Below, in pieces: positions 1 through 8,822 of a DNA stretch of 34,531 nucleotides (position 1 is its first letter; every line of letters starts with the position of its first letter). Made by a program: the position numbers and the translations under genes. Below the pieces are notes generated by a model. That model had not been told where the DNA came from, did no database searches, and saw only the letters and a list, made by a program, of their open reading frames with translations. The stretch is from an uncultured Roseburia sp. (GTDB taxonomy: Bacteria > Bacillota > Clostridia > Lachnospirales > Lachnospiraceae), in the NCBI GenBank assembly GCA_947564465.1, contig CANOCV010000033.1:1-34531 (forward strand), written 5' to 3'.

Positions 1-86
1 CCTGCCCGGAGGGCTTTTTATATCATAGGAAAGTTATAGACTTTAACACTTCACTCCAACAAGGTCTTTCCTATGATATAAAAAAA
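1..86. repeat. Intergenic hairpin repeat, left copy (truncated by window edge)
   Basis: Bases 1-30 read CCTGCCCGGAGGGCTTT followed by a TATCATAGGA block, and the same string, three bases shorter, recurs at 34459-34486. The element contains a small GCCC/GGGC hairpin (4-14) and then a perfect 19-bp inverted repeat: arms 15-33 and 66-84 with a 32-base loop. The arms contain TATATCATAGGAAAG and its reverse complement. No protein is encoded. It may work as a bidirectional transcription stop or may be a dispersed repeat; only one side of it is in the window. Confidence 0.6.
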
Positions 87-112
87 GCAGACAACAATTT
101 CCTGCTGTCTGC
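80..112 (-). terminator. Rho-independent terminator of the DUF2325 gene
   Basis: Read on the minus strand, a GCAGACA / TGTCTGC stem (plus-strand arms 106-112 and 87-93) encloses a 12-base loop and is followed by seven T residues (plus-strand A run 80-86). It lies about 40 bases after the DUF2325 stop codon. Confidence 0.8.
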
Positions 113-149
113 CCCGCTTTCATTACACATATCAAAAAATTTCAAACAC

Positions 150-431
150 TTATCCACATTTTTCCTGAAGTATCTCATGCAGCGCATTCGCACTGCTTGT
201 ATGGCTCCGCACCACATCCGTATTGCTTTTTCCCGCCTCCTCAACCGCACATTTTACCATCTTGTGAGAAACCGTATTCGTAAACAGAACAATTAAGTCC
301 GGGCTTCCGATCTGCTTTCCCATATTTGCCGGCATCTGTGTAAACACCTTTGCCTTACAACGATGCTCCTTGCAAATTTTTTTATACTGACAGACCATTC
401 TGTCATGACCTCCGATAATCACTACGCTCAT
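150..431 (-). CDS. DUF2325 domain-containing small protein
   Basis: This 93-residue protein matches the DUF2325 family in length and pattern. It opens with an MSVVIIGGHDRM strand-loop (a Rossmann-like start), has a middle strand LIVLFTNTVSHKMV, and ends with a serine-rich SHTSSANAL segment before a final helix. The biochemical role of the family is not established; from memory, members often sit near ferrous-iron uptake genes. Basic and cysteine residues cluster near residues 16-28. The ATG is preceded by GGAGGG at six bases. The gene is monocistronic here, with its own consensus promoter, a DtxR-like inverted repeat over the transcription start and a terminator. This supports, but does not prove, metal-responsive control. 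The function remains unknown. Confidence 0.85.
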   Translation of the reverse strand: MSVVIIGGHDRMVCQYKKICKEHRCKAKVFTQMPANMGKQIGSPDLIVLFTNTVSHKMVKCAVEEAGKSNTDVVRSHTSSANALHEILQEKCG

Positions 432-446
432 ATGTATCCCTCCGTT

Positions 447-464
447 GGTTAGTTAATTCTAACT
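447..464. promoter_or_regulatory. Possible DtxR/IdeR/MntR-type operator
   Basis: GGTTAGTTAATTCTAACT contains the inverted repeat TTAG-N6-CTAA (449-462), the arrangement of iron- or manganese-responsive DtxR-family operators (TTAG-N6-CTAA core). It lies just downstream of the -10 box, covering the predicted transcription start, where a bound repressor would block transcription. No DtxR-family gene is in the window, so the assignment rests on the pattern alone. Confidence 0.5.
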
Positions 465-471
465 ATTATCA

Positions 472-499
472 ATTATATCTAACCAGAACGTTTTGTCAA
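472..499 (-). promoter_or_regulatory. Consensus sigma-A promoter for the DUF2325 gene
   Basis: On the minus strand TTGACA (plus 494-499) and TATAAT (plus 472-477) are separated by 16 bases. Both hexamers are perfect, so transcription should start near base 465, about 35 bases upstream of the ATG. Confidence 0.85.
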
Positions 500-577
500 G
501 ATAATTTTCTTATATATCCGTCGTCAAATAACATTTTCCGATACGGAATCGTGCGTCTTTTAATATAACTAAACACA

Positions 578-618
578 AACGCCGCACCCAAGGCTTATTT
601 CATCTCAGGTGCAGCGTT
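578..618 (-). terminator. Terminator-like hairpin after the alpha-1,3-glucanase gene
   Basis: Arms AACGC-c-GCACC (578-588) and GGTGC-a-GCGTT (608-618) pair with one mismatch around a 19-base loop, starting nine bases past the stop codon. The T-rich tail on the minus strand is interrupted (TTTGTGTTTAG), so it is a weaker terminator than the others here. Confidence 0.6.
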
Positions 619-626
619 CCCTTCTG

Positions 627-3600
627 CTACTTCGTAATCTTTATCTTGATTGTCTTCTTTTTGTTGCTTCCGTCAGTTGCGCGTGCCGTTATCCTAACTG
701 TCTTTCCCTTACCGGCTTTCTTCGTCTTCACAACGCCTTTTTTCGTTACCGTTGCGTATTTCGTATTGCTGCTCTCCCACTTCAGCGTCTTATTGATCTT
801 CTTGGTTGAAGCTTTCGGCGTCACGGTCGCCTTAATCTTTACTTTCTTCCCGGCTTTCACCTTCGTTGCGGATGCTTTCAACACGATCTTCTTTACGGCC
901 TTTTGCATAAGCTTAATCTTATACTCTGCCGTCTTGCCGCTTCCGTCGTTTGCTGTCGCAATCACCGTCACCGTCTTATTCTTTCCGGCCTTCTTCGTGG
1001 TGACAAGTCCCGTTTTAGCGTCAACCGCTGCATATTTTGCATTTTTATCGGCCTTAATCGTCCATGTCACAGAAGAATCCGTTGCATTTACCGGCGCCAC
1101 AGCCGCAGTCAGCTGAATCTTCTTACCTGCCGCAATCTTCTTTGAAATTCCGCTGATTGTGATTCCGGTTACTTTTACAGGGGAAGCTTTCACCGCCTCC
1201 CACTGCGCCACAAGCGTTATATTTCCGTTTACCGCTGCCGCAAAATCGTATGCCCTGCCTTCCAGATACCAGCCCTTAAATACAAATCCGTTTCTTGTCG
1301 GCGCCGCCGGCTGGCTTGCTTTGGCTCCGGCCTCTACGGTCTGCGCCGCTACCGCCGTTCCTCCGTTGCTGTTAAACGTTACGGTATAGTTCACTTCAAG
1401 CTTTGTCCACTTCGCATATACTACCAGATCCGTTACCTGCGTAAGCGGGACTCTGGTAAGTCCTGTCCCAAGCGTAAACTCAGGCGTTGTATACCAGCCG
1501 TCAAACCGCCATCCGTCACGGCTCGGGATCATCAGACGCATTTCCTTTTCCTCTTCAAAGGTCCCGGGAACCGTTTCGTCTCCGTACAATACATATGTGA
1601 TGTTGTGGATTCTCTTTTGCGTCTCTTCATCAAGGTTCCATTTTGCATACAGCGTGTAATCCGTCGTCGCATCCTTTGGAATCTCTGTAATTCTCGTTCC
1701 CTCTTCAAAGTCGCTTGTCGTATACCAGCCTAAGAACTCGTGGTCGTCATAGACCGGATCTCCCAACACTGCCCCGACGCCCTCTTCATAGTAGCTTGGA
1801 AGCGTATCCGGACGGGTGCCCCCGTTTACAATATAAGTAATCCTGTGTGTCTTTGCGCTCGGATCTCCTGCCTTCGTCCATGAAGCGTATACCGTTACTT
1901 CTCCGATTGTTCCTGTATTGACAGACCGGATTCTCTTCGTATGCGCCTCGTCCTCAAACCAGCCGTTAAAGATGTATCCCTCTTTCGTTGCATCCTGCAG
2001 CATCGTCATAACTTCATACAAATATGTATCCGGATTGTCCGCATTGTTTACACCGCCATCCAGTACATAATGGATCGGGTAAACATTTCTTGTATAGTAG
2101 AGATACAGCTCAAGCGACCCGTCCTCAGCTATGGTTCCGCTTGCGGTCTCCCTGCTCTTCTCCTCATCATAAGTAAATCCCGGACGGTCCGGCGCTTCAG
2201 CCGTCACCGTATCGCCAACCTTTCCTACAATGGTCTGACGGTCTGCGCGGTTGTAATCATCCTGCGCTCTGTTCTGCTCATAGTAGAATACCGTATAGGC
2301 TGCTTCTCCCTCCGAAAGCTGCTGCCATTTCGCATGCAGAACAATATTGCCTGTCTGCGTATTGGTAACTCGCGTTACAATATTGTCATCCTCGTCATAC
2401 CATCCTTCAAACGCATATCCGTCCTTCGCCGTTGTACCCAACGGCTGAAGTCCAACGCCGTATACATACTCCGTCTTATCCTTTGCAGGCTGTGTGCCGC
2501 CGTCCGTCTCGTATGTTATGGTATACACATTTCTGTCGTAATAAAGCTCTAATGCTAAAGAACCGTCTGCCAGCACCTCTCCGCTTGTTTTGCTCTTTGC
2601 ACTGTTAAGCGTAAAGCCGACAAGCGCCTGTGGCGTTACCGTTATCGTCTTTCCGACCTCGTCCTGTCCCTCCGTTGTATCTGCTTCCGAAAGCACATAC
2701 TCGCTCTTTGCCGTATTCTCTCTGTAATATCTGATTACATAATTTGCATTTAACCGCTGCCACTGTGCAGTCAGCCTGATATTCGCGTCGACTCCCGCCG
2801 CAAAATCATATTTCGCATTTCCGTGGTACCATCCCAAAAACTCATATCCGTCTCTCACCGGAGCCTTCGGCTCACTGACCGTCTCTCCCTCTGCAACCGT
2901 CTGCGTTACTACCTCTGTTCCGTCTGCATAGTCAAAAGTTACTATAAATGTTTTCTTCTCACCCGGGTCCGGCATTGTCGTTTCATGAATGCCGCTTCCG
3001 CTCTGTGTTACCGAAAAGTTTTCCGCCTCATTTTTCAAAAGCGCTCCGCCGTATTCCGCTACGCCGAGATTTTCAATTGTGGCCGTACCGCTTGAATTTC
3101 CGCGAATAAATACGCCGTCTGTGGTCGCACCGTAAATGCTGTTGTCTTTGATATTAAGGCCTGAAATCGTATTCCAGTTATCAATCAAAACACCCTCGTA
3201 AGAGCAATCATATAATGTATTATTCCTGATATCAAAAACCGCCGTCATCGGCTTCTTGGTCGCCCAGATCCAGATTGCGCCCACCTGATAATCATAATCA
3301 CAGTGGTAGGAACCACATCTCACAAGCACATTATTGCTGACTGTTGTTGTGCCGGTAAAACCGTTTGGCGTATCATAATCCGTTCCGACACAGATTCCGG
3401 AACCGTTGTTGATGGAATCGGATACATGATTGTATTCCACCTTATTGCCCGATCCTCCGTAAAGTGCAATTCCGTTTGCAAGCGTAGGGCACTGTACTGT
3501 ATTGTAAGCAATCGTATTGTTACAGCTGTCCCCCTGCCACGGCCAGATTGCGATACAGTCGTCTCCTGTGTTGCGCAGACTGTTATTGCGAACCGTCGCA

Positions 3601-6062
3601 TTATTTGTCGCCGAACAGAGATTAATTCCGTCGGCATATGTATTGCGGATACGGCAGCCCTGTACCACCAGATTTGTCGTATTATAGCTCCAAAGCCCCA
3701 CTTTTACGTGCTCTATCCAAATATTTTGAATCGTCACATTCGTCGCGTAGCCTGTTCCCTCAAATGCCGCCAAATCACCCGCGTCATCGCGCACCGTAGA
3801 TACGCCCGTCATTGCGAAGTCATAGAATTTGCATGTTCCCTGATAATGGAACGAAGCTCCCGCACCGTAAAGGTTCGAATACCACATTCCGGCTCCCCGT
3901 ATTGTCACGTCACTGACATCAAAGGATTTCTTTTCAGGAAGGTCAAACGTACCTGCCGGAATCCAGACCTCCTTGCCCTGGCTCTTTGCCGCCTCTATAC
4001 ACTTAAGTATAGCCTCCGAATCGTCTTTTCCGTCGTCCGCCACTGCACCGTAATCGGTGATGGATAAACTGTCTGCCGTTTTTGTAAGCGCCGCATCCAC
4101 CATCTCGCATTCTATGAAATCTATCGTATAGTAGGAAGCCGTGTCTCCCGCGTCCTTTTGCAGCCTTATCTTCGTTCCCGCCGGAAGCGTACCGTCCGGA
4201 AAGAATGCGCGCGTCTCATCAAAAAAGCGGTGTCCCTTGCCCTGACCCGGGCTGTTTGTATACGGATAGGAGCCGTAAATCCATGCATATTTCGAAGTCA
4301 ATGCCAGATCCTGTGAATCCTTTCCGTTCACATACAGGCTCAAATTCGCGTCAACGCCGGCTCCGTCCGCACTGTCCGGCATGTTATAACGCACTACAAA
4401 CGCGTTCGCCGGCTTGGTCAGCGTAAACTCGACATAGTCCCCTGTATTTGCAAGCTTTACCGCCTGACGTCCGCTTGCCTCCGACTGGATATCGGTTAAA
4501 TATTTCGTACTCTTCGGAAATATCTGGGCATTGGTAGCCGCGCTCTCCGCCTCATACGTCGTGTATGGCAGGGCCGCTCCGGCTCCGCTCAAATCTACGT
4601 CATATTTTAAGTCAGGATTTACCCCGACATCTCCTCCTCCGATATCTCCTCCGACATCCCCGGCCGTAGCCTCGTCTGCCGCTTCCGTATTATCATATTT
4701 ATCTCCTGCCGGTGTAACATAGACGCTGCTGTTGTCCGAAATCTCAACCTCGGCTCTGTTTGCATTTCCGTCGTTAAAGATTACATTAAACGGAAAAGCG
4801 GAAGCCTCCTTTGGCACAATGATTTTCCACCAGTTTGTTCCCTTCTCCGGCGCCTCTGTCGCTTTTGTTCCCGGCCACGAGGAGCCGATCGGCATCTCAT
4901 TGGCATAGACATATCCATATACATTCAGCCATCCCTTGCTGTTTTTAAAGTATACGGTCGTCGCCTTGCTTATATCTCCCATTCCCTCGGAAATCTCCGC
5001 CTCATTTACCGTCTCGTAAGCGCCTCCCGAAGCCGTTATATGCGTATTATTCTTGCTGCTGACCGCAAGCTCTACTTTGTTTGCCGCAGAACCGTCATGG
5101 AAAATAATACTAAATGCCTGATCCGTACTCACCGTGGCTTTCCACCAGTTCGTCCCTTTTTCCGGCGCCGTTACCGCCTCTGTTCCCGGCCATGCCGAGC
5201 CTACATCTGCGCCGTTCGCATAGGCGTATGCGTAGATTTTACTCCAGCCCTTGCTGTTTAAAAAATACAGGGTTGTCTCCCCTCCTGTTTCACTGCCGCT
5301 TCCGCCGCCGACACCGGCCGCCGTCTGCGCCGCCTGTGCGCTAGAAAATTTCTCCCCGTCCGCCGTGATATACACGTTGCTTGTATCCGTAATAAATGCA
5401 TCCGCCTGATTGTTGTCTCCTCCGTCATTGAAAATCACATTGAACGGTTCATTGGACGCATTCATCTGAACTGTAAGCTTCCACCAATTTTCGCCTTTCT
5501 CCGGCGCCGCCGCTGCTGCTGTCCCCGGATACGCGGTTCCGGCAGGCGCGTCATTTATATATATATATCCGTATATGCTGCTCCAGCCCTTACTGTTCAA
5601 AAAGTATAAGGTCGTCGTATCGCCGGAACCCCCGACTCCCATTGCCGCTTCCGCAGCAGAAGACGAAGCATAGCTCTTGTCATTTTCCGTTGTAAGATAT
5701 ACATTATTCCGATCATTAATGTAAGCTGTCACTCTGCTTGTCTCGGAACCGTTATCCGTAAACATAATATTGAATCCCTGCACCGATGCATCATACGGCA
5801 CGTTAATTTTCCACCAGTTACTTCCCACCTCACTTGCCGCTTCCGCCGATGCTCCCGGCCACTCTCCAAACACATTAGAATTCACACCGTCAATCCATCC
5901 GTGAACCTTAATGTTGCTCCAACCGCCTGTATTCAAAAAATACACGGTTGTCGTCCCCTCTGCGTACGCCTTAACCGGTTCCGCTGTAACCAGACCGGAT
6001 ATCAGCATACAGAAGGAAAGAACATATGCAACTGCTTTTTTTAACCATCTGCCCTTCCTCAT
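627..6062 (-). CDS. Secreted multimodular alpha-1,3-glucanase (GH87 type) with four CBM26-like modules
   Basis: This 1811-residue exported protein probably cleaves alpha-1,3-glucan (mutan or fungal-type glucan). A signal peptide spans about residues 1-35 (KKAVAYVLSFCML core, AYA end). Four CBM26-like starch-binding modules follow (about 38-130, 150-235, 263-345, 366-450), each with an aromatic FLNSKGW-type start, a WPGT/YPGT turn and a WWK strand. A CBM6/35-like sandwich covers about 500-655. A right-handed beta-helix covers about 660-1010 and starts ITDYGAVADDGKDDSEAI. Asp811, Asp834 and Asp835 have the same +23/+24 spacing as the three catalytic aspartates known in GH87 glucanases. InlB-type and MucBP-like beta repeats (about 1037-1622) and two basic Ig-like Big_2 domains (1628-1811) complete it. 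There is no LPXTG anchor. The substrate is inferred and activity is not shown. Confidence 0.8.
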   Translation of the reverse strand: MRKGRWLKKAVAYVLSFCMLISGLVTAEPVKAYAEGTTTVYFLNTGGWSNIKVHGWIDGVNSNVFGEWPGASAEAASEVGSNWWKINVPYDASVQGFNIMFTDNGSETSRVTAYINDRNNVYLTTENDKSYASSSAAEAAMGVGGSGDTTTLYFLNSKGWSSIYGYIYINDAPAGTAYPGTAAAAAPEKGENWWKLTVQMNASNEPFNVIFNDGGDNNQADAFITDTSNVYITADGEKFSSAQAAQTAAGVGGGSGSETGGETTLYFLNSKGWSKIYAYAYANGADVGSAWPGTEAVTAPEKGTNWWKATVSTDQAFSIIFHDGSAANKVELAVSSKNNTHITASGGAYETVNEAEISEGMGDISKATTVYFKNSKGWLNVYGYVYANEMPIGSSWPGTKATEAPEKGTNWWKIIVPKEASAFPFNVIFNDGNANRAEVEISDNSSVYVTPAGDKYDNTEAADEATAGDVGGDIGGGDVGVNPDLKYDVDLSGAGAALPYTTYEAESAATNAQIFPKSTKYLTDIQSEASGRQAVKLANTGDYVEFTLTKPANAFVVRYNMPDSADGAGVDANLSLYVNGKDSQDLALTSKYAWIYGSYPYTNSPGQGKGHRFFDETRAFFPDGTLPAGTKIRLQKDAGDTASYYTIDFIECEMVDAALTKTADSLSITDYGAVADDGKDDSEAILKCIEAAKSQGKEVWIPAGTFDLPEKKSFDVSDVTIRGAGMWYSNLYGAGASFHYQGTCKFYDFAMTGVSTVRDDAGDLAAFEGTGYATNVTIQNIWIEHVKVGLWSYNTTNLVVQGCRIRNTYADGINLCSATNNATVRNNSLRNTGDDCIAIWPWQGDSCNNTIAYNTVQCPTLANGIALYGGSGNKVEYNHVSDSINNGSGICVGTDYDTPNGFTGTTTVSNNVLVRCGSYHCDYDYQVGAIWIWATKKPMTAVFDIRNNTLYDCSYEGVLIDNWNTISGLNIKDNSIYGATTDGVFIRGNSSGTATIENLGVAEYGGALLKNEAENFSVTQSGSGIHETTMPDPGEKKTFIVTFDYADGTEVVTQTVAEGETVSEPKAPVRDGYEFLGWYHGNAKYDFAAGVDANIRLTAQWQRLNANYVIRYYRENTAKSEYVLSEADTTEGQDEVGKTITVTPQALVGFTLNSAKSKTSGEVLADGSLALELYYDRNVYTITYETDGGTQPAKDKTEYVYGVGLQPLGTTAKDGYAFEGWYDEDDNIVTRVTNTQTGNIVLHAKWQQLSEGEAAYTVFYYEQNRAQDDYNRADRQTIVGKVGDTVTAEAPDRPGFTYDEEKSRETASGTIAEDGSLELYLYYTRNVYPIHYVLDGGVNNADNPDTYLYEVMTMLQDATKEGYIFNGWFEDEAHTKRIRSVNTGTIGEVTVYASWTKAGDPSAKTHRITYIVNGGTRPDTLPSYYEEGVGAVLGDPVYDDHEFLGWYTTSDFEEGTRITEIPKDATTDYTLYAKWNLDEETQKRIHNITYVLYGDETVPGTFEEEKEMRLMIPSRDGWRFDGWYTTPEFTLGTGLTRVPLTQVTDLVVYAKWTKLEVNYTVTFNSNGGTAVAAQTVEAGAKASQPAAPTRNGFVFKGWYLEGRAYDFAAAVNGNITLVAQWEAVKASPVKVTGITISGISKKIAAGKKIQLTAAVAPVNATDSSVTWTIKADKNAKYAAVDAKTGLVTTKKAGKNKTVTVIATANDGSGKTAEYKIKLMQKAVKKIVLKASATKVKAGKKVKIKATVTPKASTKKINKTLKWESSNTKYATVTKKGVVKTKKAGKGKTVRITARATDGSNKKKTIKIKITK

Positions 6063-6095
6063 GATTATGTACCTCTCTCTCTACCTTTTCTCTAT

Positions 6096-6111
6096 GGTTA
6101 ACCGATTAACC
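6096..6111. promoter_or_regulatory. LacI/GalR-type operator over the glucanase transcription start
   Basis: GGTTAACCGATTAACC is a perfect 6+6 inverted repeat around a central CCGA (TTAA-CG-TTAA type), typical of LacI-family operators. It begins nine bases downstream of the -10 box, so a bound repressor would block initiation. This implies sugar-controlled expression; no LacI-family gene lies in the window. Confidence 0.6.
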
Positions 6112-6119
6112 GCATCTCT

Positions 6120-6148
6120 AATATAGTCCATAATATGAAAATTGTCAA
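6120..6148 (-). promoter_or_regulatory. Promoter of the alpha-1,3-glucanase gene
   Basis: On the minus strand TTGACA (plus 6143-6148) and TATATT (plus 6120-6125) are spaced by 17 bases. This is a strong sigma-A promoter about 60 bases upstream of the ATG. Confidence 0.8.
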
Positions 6149-6220
6149 TGCGTTTTCCGGTCAAAAAAAATATCTCTCTTCTGCACAAATTTGTCCCCGG
6201 CTTTTCTGTCAAAATTACAC

Positions 6221-6248
6221 AAAAAAGAATCCCGCTGTCGCAGGATTC
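6221..6248 (-). terminator. Rho-independent terminator of the GH3 gene
   Basis: GAATCC-c-GC / GC-a-GGATTC (6227-6248) forms a nine-position stem with one mismatch and a TGTC loop. On the minus strand it is followed by a T run (plus A run 6221-6226), and T residues also flank the other side, so it may work in both directions. It starts 16 bases after the GH3 stop. Confidence 0.85.
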
Positions 6249-6263
6249 TTTTTATATATCTTT

Positions 6264-8822
6264 TTACTCGTCGGCACGGAGTACCGTCTTGATCACACGC
6301 ATCGCACATTCCTGAAGGTTTCTCAGTGTTACTACTCCGGCAAACTCCTCATCCTTCTTATAATAGGAATTTAAGATACACTCAATATCTTCATCACCGC
6401 CCGGCATAATCAAATCATTGCCGGCATAGATACACATTGCAGGCGAGGATGACGGATAGACAATATCGTTACAGAAGAGCTTTCCGAAATCCCCCGTTGT
6501 ACCCCAATCGGTCATTACAACACCATTAAATCCCCATTCGTCTCTCGCAATCGACATAATGAGCTCACGGCTGTTTGCCGTATGCGTTCCATTTGCCAGG
6601 TTATACGACGTCATAATGGACATCGGCTGAGATTCCTTGACTGCGATCTCAAAGCCCTTCAGATAGATTTCACGCAGCGCACGTTCGGAAACATGCACAT
6701 TCGCATACATCCGGTTATCCTCCTGATTATTCACAACAAAATGTTTAATCGTCGTTCCCACGCCCGGATACGACTGTACCCCAAGCGTATCGGCGGCAGC
6801 ACATCTTCCCGAAAGCAGCGGATCCTCCGAATAGTACTCAAAATTTCTGCCGCAAAGCGGATTCCTGTGAATGTTCATTCCCGGAGCCAGCCACAGCGTA
6901 ATCCCAAGCTCCTTCATCTCTTCCCCGACAATCTTTCCTGCATCCCTTATCAGCTCGAGATCCCAGGTCTGTGCCAGTGAACTTGCAATCGGAATTGCCG
7001 TACAATACTGATAGTAGTCGACAACCTCCTTATCCTTCGGCGTCTCGTAAGGAAGGCTCGCCATATTTCCCCAGCCTCCTAAATACGTGCCCTCTTTATC
7101 GGTCTGAAAATGCGGCTCCAAGCGAAGTCCCGCCGGTCCGTCCGCCATCACAATGTTGCGAATTCCTCTGTCAGAAAGCAGACCTGCCGTCGTCTCTCCC
7201 GCCGCACCCGGAACGGTTGTGGACGCCGCGCCGATAATGGATTTCCCTCTCTCATCGCGGATAATTCTCCCCACACACAGCTCCGCCAGCTCTTCCGGCG
7301 TCAGCTGCGCAACAAGCTCCTCCAAAGAATGCTTCTTTGATCTGACATCCTCAAGCGTAATACAAGCGCTCTCCGATGTCGTATACGGCTCTGTCTCGAT
7401 TTTGCTGTAAACTGCCGTCTTCGTCTGAATCTCTTTTGCGGAAATCGTAAGAATACGATCCGTAGCGGCTTCGGATGCCTTTAATACCGTTTCCGGCTTT
7501 ACAAGCTCTTTGATCTTCTCCTTCGGCTGCATATGATTTGCAAGCTGCTCCGTCACAATTTCCTCCGCCAGCCTCAGTATTCCCTCCGGCTTTGTATTTC
7601 TCGAACTGTTTCCGACACGGACAACATAATCGCCCGGCTCTAAGATCCACGCTGCCCGCTCCTCGTCGTAGGATGCAAGGGATGCTGCCGTAAACGCAAT
7701 ATCTACGGTATCCTCTTCGCCCGGCATAAGCTTTCTCGTCTTGGCAAATCCCGCAAGCTCCTGATACGGCTTTTGCAGCTTTCCTTCCGGCGCCGAAACG
7801 TAGACCTGTACTACTTCCTTTCCGGCATAGGCCGTCCCGGTATTTTTTACTCTGGCCGCAACATGGACAACGCCGTCTTTCTTTTCCACCGATACGGTCT
7901 CCGTTTCAAATTCCGTATAGGACTTTCCGTACCCGAAGCAATATGCCGGTTCTACGTCAAACGTATCAAAATAGCGATATCCCACAAAAATACCGTCTGT
8001 GTAATCATCGTCATTGACATTGCCGTTGTTATGGCTGAATGTCCGAGACGACGGATAATCCTCATAATTTTTTGCCCATGTGTCACTTAGCTTGCCCGAC
8101 GGCGTTTCCTTTCCAAGCAACACGTCAGAAAGCGCCTCGCCTCCGATATTGCCAAGCTGCCCCATCAGAAGAATACTGCCTACTCCGCCGATTTCCGTGA
8201 TTGTCTTTATATCAATAATGCCGCCGATATTCAAAACAACAATCACATGCGCATAGCTTTTCGCCAGCGTCTCAATTGCCGACTTCTCCGAATCCAAAAG
8301 CTGATAATCCCCTTTTTTATTGTAACGGTCCCTTCCCTCTCCGGAATCCCGTGACAATACATAAACCGCAATATCGGTATCGGACGCCGCAATATCGTCT
8401 TTCGTTATCTCCGGTACATCGGGCTCCTCAAACGCATGCGTAAACGTGTGTATCATTGCCGGAAGCCCTGTCTTTTTTGCAAGACCGTCAAGCATCGCCT
8501 GGTATTCCTTTTTCGCATTTTCCAATACATCGTCATAGCGGCTCAGCCACTCTTTAGTTGTAACCGTAAATCCTGCAGATTTCAAGCCCTCCTCTACACA
8601 GACATTTTTTCTGGTATTGACCTCGCCGGAACCGCTTCCCCCCTGAACGGTGGCCCTTGCCCCGTTTCCATATAATGCAATCTTCCCTGCCTGCTTCAAC
8701 GGAAGCGTCCCGTCATTTTCCAAAAGTACCGTACACTGAGACGCAATTTTTCTTGCACGCTCTGCATTTCTTCTTTCTCTTTCACTGATTTCGCCGTTTA
8801 AAGATGCACTGTATGTTATCAT
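6264..8822 (-). CDS. Glycoside hydrolase family 3, circularly permuted (beta-glucosidase type)
   Basis: This 852-residue enzyme should release sugars from the non-reducing end of beta-glycosides in the cytoplasm; there is no signal peptide. The domain order is reversed from most GH3 enzymes. The alpha/beta sandwich comes first (about 20-250, with TVLLENDGTLPL and a SGEGRDR loop), then a fibronectin-III-like domain (about 305-405), then the TIM-barrel-like domain (about 500-850). The nucleophile is predicted to be Asp772 in VVMTDWG, and the sugar-binding Lys693-His694 (IKHF) and Arg659 (GRNFEYY) are present. This order is known from Ruminococcus albus and Butyrivibrio beta-glucosidases. Its ATG overlaps the upstream esterase stop by four bases (ATGA), so the two are coupled. 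The exact substrate cannot be read from sequence. Confidence 0.88.
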   Translation of the reverse strand: MITYSASLNGEISERERRNAERARKIASQCTVLLENDGTLPLKQAGKIALYGNGARATVQGGSGSGEVNTRKNVCVEEGLKSAGFTVTTKEWLSRYDDVLENAKKEYQAMLDGLAKKTGLPAMIHTFTHAFEEPDVPEITKDDIAASDTDIAVYVLSRDSGEGRDRYNKKGDYQLLDSEKSAIETLAKSYAHVIVVLNIGGIIDIKTITEIGGVGSILLMGQLGNIGGEALSDVLLGKETPSGKLSDTWAKNYEDYPSSRTFSHNNGNVNDDDYTDGIFVGYRYFDTFDVEPAYCFGYGKSYTEFETETVSVEKKDGVVHVAARVKNTGTAYAGKEVVQVYVSAPEGKLQKPYQELAGFAKTRKLMPGEEDTVDIAFTAASLASYDEERAAWILEPGDYVVRVGNSSRNTKPEGILRLAEEIVTEQLANHMQPKEKIKELVKPETVLKASEAATDRILTISAKEIQTKTAVYSKIETEPYTTSESACITLEDVRSKKHSLEELVAQLTPEELAELCVGRIIRDERGKSIIGAASTTVPGAAGETTAGLLSDRGIRNIVMADGPAGLRLEPHFQTDKEGTYLGGWGNMASLPYETPKDKEVVDYYQYCTAIPIASSLAQTWDLELIRDAGKIVGEEMKELGITLWLAPGMNIHRNPLCGRNFEYYSEDPLLSGRCAAADTLGVQSYPGVGTTIKHFVVNNQEDNRMYANVHVSERALREIYLKGFEIAVKESQPMSIMTSYNLANGTHTANSRELIMSIARDEWGFNGVVMTDWGTTGDFGKLFCNDIVYPSSSPAMCIYAGNDLIMPGGDEDIECILNSYYKKDEEFAGVVTLRNLQECAMRVIKTVLRADE

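Noticed and set aside
627..760. Sortase (LPXTG) or other wall anchor at the glucanase C-terminus
   Set aside because: The protein ends in a lysine-rich Ig-like domain (KIKITK) with no LPXTG, hydrophobic segment or S-layer motif.
3303..4067. Long plus-strand open frame opposite the glucanase gene (also 1941-2552)
   Set aside because: It lies wholly within the beta-helix coding region on the other strand, has no domain or ribosome site, and its composition is that of an antisense shadow.
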